Shown piece by piece: positions 1 to 4,719 of a DNA stretch of 5,407 bases. Below the pieces are notes generated by a model, which was not told the DNA's origin, ran no database searches, and saw only the letters and a list, made by a program, of their open reading frames with translations. Position 1 is the first letter of the stretch; each line of letters starts with the position of its first letter. A program made the translations under genes and the position numbers. This DNA comes from an uncultured Oscillospiraceae bacterium. GTDB lineage: Bacteria > Bacillota > Clostridia > Oscillospirales > Oscillospiraceae. Where the stretch lies: positions 7,990-13,396 of the forward strand of contig CAJOFI010000107.1 in NCBI GenBank assembly GCA_905233595.1. The letters run 5' to 3'.

Positions 1-1002
1 AACACCGCAAAGAACTTCGTCCCCGGCGAGACGGTGAGCATCGTGGCGGCGCAGCCCATCAGCGCCCTTTACGTTCAGTGGGACTACTTCCCTTCCGACT
101 GGACGCTCACCTGCGGAAGCCAGGTGCTGCAGCTGGGGCAGCACGGCTATTTTCACGAATACGTCTCTCTCCCGGAGCCCTGCAACGAACTGACGATGAC
201 GCTCCCGCTGGGCAAGGATCCCTGGATCGCCGAGATCTACGGCTTCACCGAGGGCACGCGCTCTGACCGGGTGCAGGATTGGGAGCCGCCCTGGGAGCAG
301 GCCGACCTGCTGGTCTTCCCGACGCACAGCGACGACGAGTTCATCTTCCTCGGCGGCGTGATCCCCTATTACGTTGACGCGGGCAAGCGCGTACAGGTGG
401 CCTACGTCGTGCAGCACGACCACACCCGCCTGCACGAGGAGCTGGACAGCCTTTGGGCGGCGGGCGTGACGCACTACCCCGTTGCGAGCAACAAGGCGGA
501 CATCTACCAGAACACCCTCGGCGGCGCGATGAACTACTACAAGCAGGACTACATGACCTCCTACATGACCGAGCAGATCCGGCGCTTCAAGCCGCAGGTC
601 GTTGTCGGGCAGGCGGAGGACGGGGATTCCGGCCATATGGTGCACGTTTTCGGCGTCAAGTGCCTCATGGACGCGGCGGCGAAGTCCGGGGACGAGAGCT
701 TCGATCCCTCTTCGCTGGAGAGCTACGGGGTCTGGGACGTGCCGAAAACCTATCTGCACCTCTACGGCGACCCCGCCGACATGGTGACAATGGACTTTGA
801 CCGCCCGCTCAGAAGCTTCGGCGGTCTGAGCGCCTGGGACGCGGCGGACAGAGCCTTCTCCTTCTGCGTCTCGCAGGTGCAGGCGGGCAAGTACCAGGTC
901 TACCGCTCCGACAGCAAGCACGATTCCAGCAAGTTCGGCCTCTACCGCAGCACCGTCGGCGCGGACGTGGAGAAGAACGACCTGTTTGAGAACATCGCGT
1001 AA
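1..1002 (+). CDS. PIG-L/LmbE-family zinc-dependent deacetylase, 5' end outside window
   Basis: The frame is open from the first base, so this is a 3' fragment of 333 codons. The internal GTG at 34 is not a convincing start, having no Shine-Dalgarno and continuous coding upstream. The first ~100 visible residues (ending near WEPPWEQ) form an aromatic-rich region that I do not recognise and that may be a separate beta-rich domain. The PIG-L domain follows: a hydrophobic strand, then THSDDE (window residues 108-113), matching the family's [A/P]HPDDE. The second metal site is GHMVH (residues 211-215), matching GHPDH. By analogy with MshB and other PIG-L members, H109, D112 and H215 would bind zinc and D111 would be the general base. 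The family hydrolyses N-acetyl groups, usually on GlcNAc-type sugars; the substrate here is unknown. The C-terminal stretch (FGLYRSTVG...KNDLFENIA) resembles Clostridia homologues as I recall them. It converges on the traX gene across a repeat-filled gap. Family assignment is firm; specificity is not. Confidence 0.85.
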   Translation, partial: NTAKNFVPGETVSIVAAQPISALYVQWDYFPSDWTLTCGSQVLQLGQHGYFHEYVSLPEPCNELTMTLPLGKDPWIAEIYGFTEGTRSDRVQDWEPPWEQADLLVFPTHSDDEFIFLGGVIPYYVDAGKRVQVAYVVQHDHTRLHEELDSLWAAGVTHYPVASNKADIYQNTLGGAMNYYKQDYMTSYMTEQIRRFKPQVVVGQAEDGDSGHMVHVFGVKCLMDAAAKSGDESFDPSSLESYGVWDVPKTYLHLYGDPADMVTMDFDRPLRSFGGLSAWDAADRAFSFCVSQVQAGKYQVYRSDSKHDSSKFGLYRSTVGADVEKNDLFENIA

Positions 1003-1045
1003 ACAGCGATAAACTCCAGATTTCTCTCTGAAAACTTCCAAAGGG

Positions 1046-1103
1046 GCTGTGAAAATGTCCCCCTGAGTCGTAGGGACTGACGCCCTCGGCAGCCCGCGCG
1101 GTA
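1046..1103 (+). repeat. Left copy of an imperfect inverted repeat bracketing the gap
   Basis: Read on + this contains GCTGTGAAAA (1046-1055), GCCCTCGGC (1082-1090) and GCGGTA (1098-1103). The same three blocks occur in the same order on the opposite strand at 1387-1321. The distance between the first two blocks differs by about 10 nt, so the match is imperfect. Part of it can fold locally: GGG-A-CTG from 1073 can pair with CAG-CCC ending at 1095. It may be a degenerate terminator hairpin or one end of an older element. Confidence 0.5.
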
Positions 1104-1118
1104 CAGACGAACCAATTG

Positions 1119-1250
1119 GGAACTGTGCAGAAATAAATTGTGCAAAGCTGGCGTAGGATTTTTCGCCTGTAGCGAGGCGGAAAATCGCAGGAATACTTTG
1201 TGTATTTCAAGATTTGACAACGATTGCACAAGTTATTTCGGAACAGTTCC
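1119..1250. repeat. 132-bp MITE-like palindromic element with 27-nt terminal inverted repeats
   Basis: The arms 1119-1145 and 1224-1250 are inverted copies that match at 24 of 27 positions; the outer ends read GGAACTGT and ACAGTTCC. Between the arms lie two hairpins. The first pairs 1157-1168 (GATTTTTCGCCT) with 1175-1186 (AGGCGGAAAATC) around the 6-nt loop GTAGCG, with one T:G wobble. The second pairs AATAC (1192-1196) with GTATT (1202-1206). There is no room for a transposase. The size and long terminal inverted repeats fit a non-autonomous miniature element or a palindromic intergenic repeat. I see no clear target-site duplication at the edges. As RNA it would fold into a long stem enclosing two hairpins. 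Confidence 0.7.
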
Positions 1251-1256
1251 TAAGCT

Positions 1257-1304
1257 CAATCTCCGGCGAAAAACGGCAGGCACAGCCGAATTCGCCGGAG
1301 ATTG
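1257..1304. repeat. Perfect inverted repeat with 14-nt arms, possible bidirectional terminator
   Basis: CAATCTCCGGCGAA (1257-1270) and TTCGCCGGAGATTG (1291-1304) are exact reverse complements separated by 20 nt. An inner stem CGGC/GCCG (1274-1277 with 1285-1288) stacks inside. On + it is followed by a broken T-rich run (from 1302). On - the inner stem is followed by TTTTT. It starts 6 nt after the 132-bp element and could terminate either converging gene, but neither strand shows a textbook hairpin plus uninterrupted T tract. Confidence 0.55.
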
Positions 1305-1320
1305 TTGTTTGTTGGACTTT

Positions 1321-1387
1321 TACCGCCGGGACGCCGAGGGCGGCGTCCCCTGCAAAAATGGTTTTATGCGGCACGGTTTTTCACAGC
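1321..1387 (-). repeat. Right copy of the bracketing inverted repeat, with a GC-rich hairpin
   Basis: On the minus strand this reads GCTGTGAAAA (1387-1378), then GCCCTCGGC (1341-1333), then GCGGTA (1326-1321), mirroring the stretch at 1046-1103. It contains a perfect 9-bp stem: GGGACGCCG (1328-1336) with CGGCGTCCC (1341-1349) around the loop AGGG. It begins only 7 nt after the traX stop codon, so a role as the 3' end of the traX transcript is plausible. No clean T tract follows the hairpin on either strand. Confidence 0.5.
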
Positions 1388-1393
1388 TTCCGT

Positions 1394-2125
1394 TCATATC
1401 CTCCAGATCATCCAGCGGATGCCCGCCAGCAGGAGGATGTGGGCGGGATAGAAGATGTAGAAGAGGTACTTGTTCTGCCGCCCGCGCTCGCCGTTATAGA
1501 GCCGGTAGAGCAGCACGTCGGGCAGGGCCGCAAGCTCCAGCGGGCTTGCGTTGAAGAGCACCGCGAAGCTTGCCGCGTCGCGCGCGAGGGGCTTTTTGCG
1601 CAGCAGGTACATGAGCGCGATGACCGTCACGCCATACCAGCCGTAGTCCGTGTTGCATTTTTCCGCGATATACGCGAGCGCGGCGATGCAGCCAAGCCCC
1701 AGCGCCTGCCGCCACCAGACGGCGCCAAAATCCTTCTCCTCCGTGATCCGGCGCCAGAGCGCCAGCCCCAGCAGACCGAAAAACAGCGTGAAGAACACGT
1801 TCTGGTACTCCAGCGTGAAAAAGTGCCGCTCGAAGGCCAGGTCAAAGGGAATGTCCGACAGGAAGGCGAAGAGCGCGAGCCGCCCCAGGTACTTCTTCAC
1901 GTCCCGCGTGTGCAGCAGCCCCTCCGTCAGCAGAAAGCAGTAGATCGGGAAGGCCAGACGCCCCACGCCGCGCAGGATCATATATTGCCTGTAGCTCACC
2001 GTGCGCAGTCCCGCGCGCCAGCTCCCCTCCACCAGCACCGCCGTCGCGTGGTCGATGAACATGGAGACCACCGCCACCCACTTGAGCGCGCTCCCGGGGA
2101 TTCCCTTTTTCTTTTCAAGTTCCAT
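1394..2125 (-). CDS. TraX-family integral membrane protein
   Basis: A complete 243-residue protein. Family hallmarks of TraX, as I recall them, run along its length: LKWVAVVSMFIDH (14-26), GRLAFPIYCFLLTEG (55-69), HTRDVKKY, LSDIPFDLAF (89-98), NVFFTLFFGLL (109-119), DYGWYGV (160-166) and KYLFYIFYPAH (219-229). About seven or eight hydrophobic segments (roughly 13-33, 57-69, 82-95, 108-124, 140-155, 162-175, 185-205, 219-239) place it in the cytoplasmic membrane. F-plasmid TraX N-acetylates pilin; chromosomal Firmicute homologues have no settled substrate, and no conjugation gene lies nearby. The ATG at 2125 lies inside the end of the GNAT gene (11-nt overlap) and is preceded by GGAAGG at 2133-2138 with a 7-nt gap, so coupled translation is likely. 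I leave the symbol empty because pilin acetylation is not implied. Confidence 0.88.
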   Translation of the reverse strand: MELEKKKGIPGSALKWVAVVSMFIDHATAVLVEGSWRAGLRTVSYRQYMILRGVGRLAFPIYCFLLTEGLLHTRDVKKYLGRLALFAFLSDIPFDLAFERHFFTLEYQNVFFTLFFGLLGLALWRRITEEKDFGAVWWRQALGLGCIAALAYIAEKCNTDYGWYGVTVIALMYLLRKKPLARDAASFAVLFNASPLELAALPDVLLYRLYNGERGRQNKYLFYIFYPAHILLLAGIRWMIWRI

Positions 2126-2597
2126 TGGCAGCCCTTCCTTGGCTTGCGGGATCGCGGTTTTCGCAGGGCTCCCGCTCCATGATCGCGCGGTTCTCGCTCA
2201 CCGTCTCGCGGACGCGAAAGCCCAGGCGCTCATACAGGCGGATAGCCCCGGCGTTGCGGGTAAAAACGTAGAGAAAGACCGGCTTTTCGCTCTCGCCGAG
2301 CAGCTTATTCAGCGTCGTCGTGCCGATGCCCCGGTTTTGAAAGCCAGGCAGGACGTACAGGTCGTCCAGCTCCAGCCTGTCCCCGTGGTCGCAGACGCGA
2401 AGCCAGCCCGCCGTCTCCCCGTCACAGAGGATGCGGCGATACTCCCCGATGCGCTTGCGCGTCTTGCGCTCCATCCAGGCAAAGACTGCCTCGCGGTCGA
2501 GGCTCTTAAAATCCTCATAGCACTCGAGCAAGGCGCGGCTCTGCGCCAGGATCGGCGCGACATCCGTCTCCTCCGCCGGAAAACAGCGAATCTCCAT
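2115..2597 (-). CDS. GNAT-family N-acetyltransferase
   Basis: A 160-residue single-domain protein that transfers acetyl from acetyl-CoA to an amino group on an unknown substrate. The N-terminal half has the GNAT pattern of an alpha-rich start and beta strands leading to LELDDLYVLPGF (75-86). The acetyl-CoA pyrophosphate loop follows as QNRGIG (87-92), matching Q/R-x-x-G-x-G/A. Motif B is NAGAIRLYERLGF (115-127), ending in the usual LYERLGF helix-strand turn. I chose ATG at 2597 (MEIRCF...) because GGGAG sits 6 nt upstream of it. A longer reading from TTG at 2618 would start inside the arm of a hairpin and lacks a Shine-Dalgarno. The last ~20 residues (rich in N, A, G) lie beyond the fold and overlap the traX start. 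The subfamily cannot be named from the sequence. Confidence 0.87.
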   Translation of the reverse strand: MEIRCFPAEETDVAPILAQSRALLECYEDFKSLDREAVFAWMERKTRKRIGEYRRILCDGETAGWLRVCDHGDRLELDDLYVLPGFQNRGIGTTTLNKLLGESEKPVFLYVFTRNAGAIRLYERLGFRVRETVSENRAIMEREPCENRDPASQGRAANGT

Positions 2598-2603
2598 ATC
2601 GTT

Positions 2604-2608
2604 CTCCC
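2604..2608 (-). promoter_or_regulatory. Ribosome binding site that fixes the GNAT start
   Basis: GGGAG on the minus strand is 6 nt before ATG 2597-2595. It lies just outside the hairpin at 2617-2652, so it stays accessible when that hairpin forms. Confidence 0.75.
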
Positions 2609-2616
2609 GATATTCC

Positions 2617-2652
2617 AATCGGCTGTGAAAAACTGCTTTTTCACAGCCGATT
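2617..2652 (-). terminator. Perfect 16-bp hairpin after the ATPase operon, probable terminator or attenuator
   Basis: AATCGGCTGTGAAAAA (2617-2632) and TTTTTCACAGCCGATT (2637-2652) are exact reverse complements around a 4-nt loop. It starts 6 nt after the subunit D stop. This position, immediately after the last ATPase gene, suggests termination. It has no terminal T tract on the minus strand (GGAATATC follows); its T run is inside the stem. Read-through into GNAT-traX is therefore plausible. On + it is followed by the pyrimidine-rich TTCTTCCTT. Confidence 0.65.
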
Positions 2653-2658
2653 TCTTCC

Positions 2659-3309
2659 TTACTTATAATTGTGCGCGTCCTGCAGCACCATTTCCTTGAC
2701 CTTCATCAGGCGAACCTTGGTGGAGTTTTCGTTCTCCGCAAGCTTCATCGTGATATACTTGATGTTCCGCTCGAGATCGGGGATCATGACGTACTCCAGG
2801 GCGTTGACGCGGCGGCGGGTCTTTTCGATCTCCTCGGCGAGAAGCTGCATGGTCTTCTCGACCTGCGCAAGCTCCAGCATGTCCTCAAACACGCGCGCAA
2901 GCTGATCGAGCGCGTCGTCCAGCTCGCCCGAGGTCTGGGCAAAGCCGTAGGGGTAGATCTCGGACGGGTCGTTGTTCTGCGTCGTGAAGCTGTACTGCGG
3001 CACGTTCACGCTCATCACGTTCTTGAACTTCATCTGCAGCTCCACGCTCTGCCGGGGGTACAAGAGCGCCTGCTCCAGCATCTCGGGGGACATGATGGCG
3101 CTCGCCACCTGCAGTGAGGCGAAGGCGGCGGTCAGCCCTTCCTCCACGCGCAGGCGCAGCTCCTTGTTGCGCTTCACCACGTCCATGAACTGGCGCATCA
3201 GCTCGTCGCGCTTGTCCTTCAGGAGCTTATGCCCGCGCCGGGCGGTCTTGAGACGCGCCTTGAGCTGGTTGAGCACCATTCTGGTCGGGGTCACGGTCGT
3301 ATTTGCCAA
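2659..3309 (-). CDS. atpD: V-type ATP synthase/ATPase subunit D (central rotor shaft)
   Basis: A complete 216-residue protein of normal length for the family. Subunit D is the coiled-coil shaft inside the A3B3 head; it transmits rotation between V1 and the membrane ring. The N-terminal signature TPTRM...LKARLKTARRGHKLLKDKRDEL (7-37) begins a long helix to about residue 75. A middle loop (about 100-128, VPQYSF...) is followed by a second long helix (about 129-207) containing TRRRVNALEYVMIP (164-177). The antiparallel pair is the expected coiled coil. The start is TTG at 3309-3307, which gives the typical MANTTVTPTRM beginning and has GGAGG 9 nt upstream. The nearest ATG (3325-3323) is in another frame. 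It is the last ATPase gene here, 120 bp downstream of B and followed by a hairpin. This is not the F-type beta subunit that shares the symbol (alternative name ntpD). Confidence 0.95.
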   Translation of the reverse strand: MANTTVTPTRMVLNQLKARLKTARRGHKLLKDKRDELMRQFMDVVKRNKELRLRVEEGLTAAFASLQVASAIMSPEMLEQALLYPRQSVELQMKFKNVMSVNVPQYSFTTQNNDPSEIYPYGFAQTSGELDDALDQLARVFEDMLELAQVEKTMQLLAEEIEKTRRRVNALEYVMIPDLERNIKYITMKLAENENSTKVRLMKVKEMVLQDAHNYK

Positions 3310-3316
3310 AAACTTT

Positions 3317-3323
3317 CACCTCC
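3317..3323 (-). promoter_or_regulatory. Strong ribosome binding site supporting the TTG start of subunit D
   Basis: GGAGGTG on the minus strand; the GGAGG core ends 9 nt before TTG 3309. It decides the start, because no in-frame ATG precedes residue 11 of the protein. It also sits about 14 nt downstream of an 8-bp hairpin in the B-D spacer. Confidence 0.8.
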
Positions 3324-3336
3324 ATTTTGATACTTG

Positions 3337-3415
3337 GCTCCCCCTCCGGGGGAGCTGTCTGCGAAGCAGCTGTCTGCGAAGCAGACTGAGAGGGCGGCTC
3401 CCTCAAAAGAGGGAG
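3337..3415. repeat. Three-hairpin intergenic repeat element between subunits B and D
   Basis: Three perfect stems lie in a row. GCTCCCCC (3337-3344) pairs with GGGGGAGC (3348-3355) around TCC. GTCTGC (3372-3377) pairs with GCAGAC (3381-3386) around GAA. CTCCCTC (3398-3404) pairs with GAGGGAG (3409-3415) around AAAA. The wording (ggctcccc...gggagctgtc..gcgaagc..gactgagaggg) is that of a dispersed palindromic repeat I associate with Oscillospirales genomes; the copy number in this genome is unknown. It fills the only large gap in the ATPase operon part seen here. Confidence 0.75.
3353..3382. repeat. 15-bp unit duplicated exactly in tandem
   Basis: AGCTGTCTGCGAAGC occurs at 3353-3367 and again at 3368-3382 with no mismatch. 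The first copy overlaps the right arm of the GC-rich stem at 3337-3355, and the second forms the left arm of the next stem. Only two copies are present with no spacer, so this is not a CRISPR array. Confidence 0.9.
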
Positions 3416-3429
3416 GCTGGTCGGGAAGC

Positions 3430-4719
3430 TCAGCCTTCCGGCAAATACTTGTCGATAAACTCGGGCTTGATGCGCTTGAGCTCGCGGCGGGGCAGGATGC
3501 TCAGAAGCTGCCAGCCGATGTCCAGGGTCTCCTGGATGGAGCGGTTGGTGTTGTTGCCCTGGCTGACGTAGACCTTCTCAAACTCCTCGGCGAACTTGGC
3601 GAAGAGCTGGTTCATGGTGCCGGCGTGATCCTCGCGGGTCTTGCCGACGCCGATGCCCTTGTCCTTCAGACGGCTCAGAGAGGGCAGCACGTCCACCGGG
3701 GGCACGACGCCCTTGCGGAACAGCTCGCGGCTGAGAATGATCTGCCCCTCGGTGATGTAGCCGGTCAGGTCGGGGATGGGATGGGTCTTGTCGTCCTCGG
3801 GCATGGTCAGAATGGGGATCATGGTGATGGAGCCCTTCTTGCCCTGGCGTCTGCCCGCGCGCTCATAGAGCGTGGCAAGGTCGGTGTACATGTAGCCGGG
3901 ATAGCCGCGGCGGCCGGGGACTTCCTTCTTGGCGGCGGAGACCTCACGCAGAGCCTCGGCGTAGTTGGTGATGTCGGTGAGGATGACGAGCACCTGCATG
4001 TCCTTCTCAAAGGCCAGGTACTCTGCGGCGGTCAGCGCCACGCGGGGCGTGGAGATACGCTCGACGGCGGGGTCGTTTGCAAGGTTGGAGAAGACCACCG
4101 TGCGGTCGATGGCGCCGGTGCGGCGGAAGTCGTTGATGAAGTACTCGGACTCCTCGAAGGTGATGCCGATAGCGGCGAAGACGACGGCGAAGGTCTCATT
4201 GTCGCCCAGCACGCGCGCCTGACGCGCGATCTGCGCGGCCAGCGCCGCGTGGGGCAGGCCGGAGCCGGAGAAGATGGGCAGCTTCTGCCCGCGCACCAGG
4301 GTGTTGAGCCCGTCGATGGTGCTCACGCCGGTCTGGATGAACTCGGCGGGGTAGGCGCGGGCGGCGGGGTTCATGGGCAGGCCGTTGATGTCCATGTGCT
4401 TCTCGGCCAGGATGTCGGGGCCGCCGTCGATGGGCTGACCCATGCCGTTGAAGACGCGGCCGAGCATATCCTCCGACACGGCGAGCTGCTGGGGGTGACC
4501 CAGGAAGCGCACCTTGGACTCGGCGAGGTTGATGCCCTGCGCGGATTCAAAGAGCTGCACCACCGCGCGATCGCCCTCGACCTCGAGCACCTTGCAGCGG
4601 CGCACCTCGCCGCCGGGCAGCTCGATCTCGCCCAGCTCGTCGTAGGTGACGCCCTCGACGTGCTCCACGATCATCAGAGGGCTCGCGATCTCCCGTATGG
4701 TCTTATATTCCTTAATCAT
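3430..4719 (-). CDS. atpB: V-type ATP synthase/ATPase subunit B, with an apparent internal deletion
   Basis: Encodes 429 residues of the non-catalytic nucleotide-binding subunit of the A3B3 head. It shows the beta-barrel start [36 protein letters not shown] (71-90), the degenerate P-loop segment SGSGLPH (151-157), [11 protein letters not shown] (212-222), [16 protein letters not shown] (267-282), [23 protein letters not shown] (305-327) and PSLSRLKD (346-353) with the probable arginine finger R350. The C-terminus ([25 protein letters not shown]) is complete. Family members such as Enterococcus hirae NtpB have about 458 residues. The shortfall falls at A374/K375, where MNQLFA runs straight into KFAEEFE; about 28 residues that normally separate these are absent with the frame kept. 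The ATG overlaps the subunit A stop (ATGA) and has GGAGG 9 nt upstream. Not the F-type a subunit (alternative name ntpB). Confidence 0.95.
   Translation of the reverse strand: MIKEYKTIREIASPLMIVEHVEGVTYDELGEIELPGGEVRRCKVLEVEGDRAVVQLFESAQGINLAESKVRFLGHPQQLAVSEDMLGRVFNGMGQPIDGGPDILAEKHMDINGLPMNPAARAYPAEFIQTGVSTIDGLNTLVRGQKLPIFSGSGLPHAALAAQIARQARVLGDNETFAVVFAAIGITFEESEYFINDFRRTGAIDRTVVFSNLANDPAVERISTPRVALTAAEYLAFEKDMQVLVILTDITNYAEALREVSAAKKEVPGRRGYPGYMYTDLATLYERAGRRQGKKGSITMIPILTMPEDDKTHPIPDLTGYITEGQIILSRELFRKGVVPPVDVLPSLSRLKDKGIGVGKTREDHAGTMNQLFAKFAEEFEKVYVSQGNNTNRSIQETLDIGWQLLSILPRRELKRIKPEFIDKYLPEG

Larger units (their letters stand above)
1003..1393. other. Repeat-filled non-coding gap between converging genes
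   Basis: This 391-bp stretch lies between the stop of the PIG-L gene (+) and the stop of traX (-). I see no credible gene in it; the open frames that cross it have no family resemblance. It is more AT-rich in its middle than the flanking genes and carries at least four inverted-repeat structures, listed separately. As the only DNA between two converging genes, it must also contain whatever terminates both transcripts. Confidence 0.8.

Noticed and set aside
34..36. GTG at 34 as the true start of the PIG-L gene
   Set aside because: Coding continues upstream to the window edge in the same frame and no ribosome binding site precedes it.
809..1231. Minus-strand open frames over the PIG-L 3' end and the intergenic repeats
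   Set aside because: They cross the repeat elements, have Arg/Cys/Ser-rich translations without domains, and run against the conserved PIG-L C-terminus.
1003..1393. A small structured regulatory RNA or riboswitch for a flanking gene
   Set aside because: The gap is at the 3' ends of both neighbours, so it cannot lead either gene, and I recognise no riboswitch core; the structure is better explained by repeats and terminators.
1214..2182. A 322-codon open frame on + across the traX gene
   Set aside because: It is antisense to TraX with strong family motifs. It starts inside the 132-bp repeat element, and its product is Arg/Gln/Pro-rich without recognisable domains.
2598..2618. Seven-residue N-terminal extension of the GNAT protein from TTG 2618
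   Set aside because: That TTG lies at the base of the 16-bp hairpin stem and has no Shine-Dalgarno, while ATG 2597 has GGGAG at a good distance.
3337..3415. CRISPR array
   Set aside because: Only one 15-bp unit is duplicated, head to tail with no spacer; the rest are simple hairpins.
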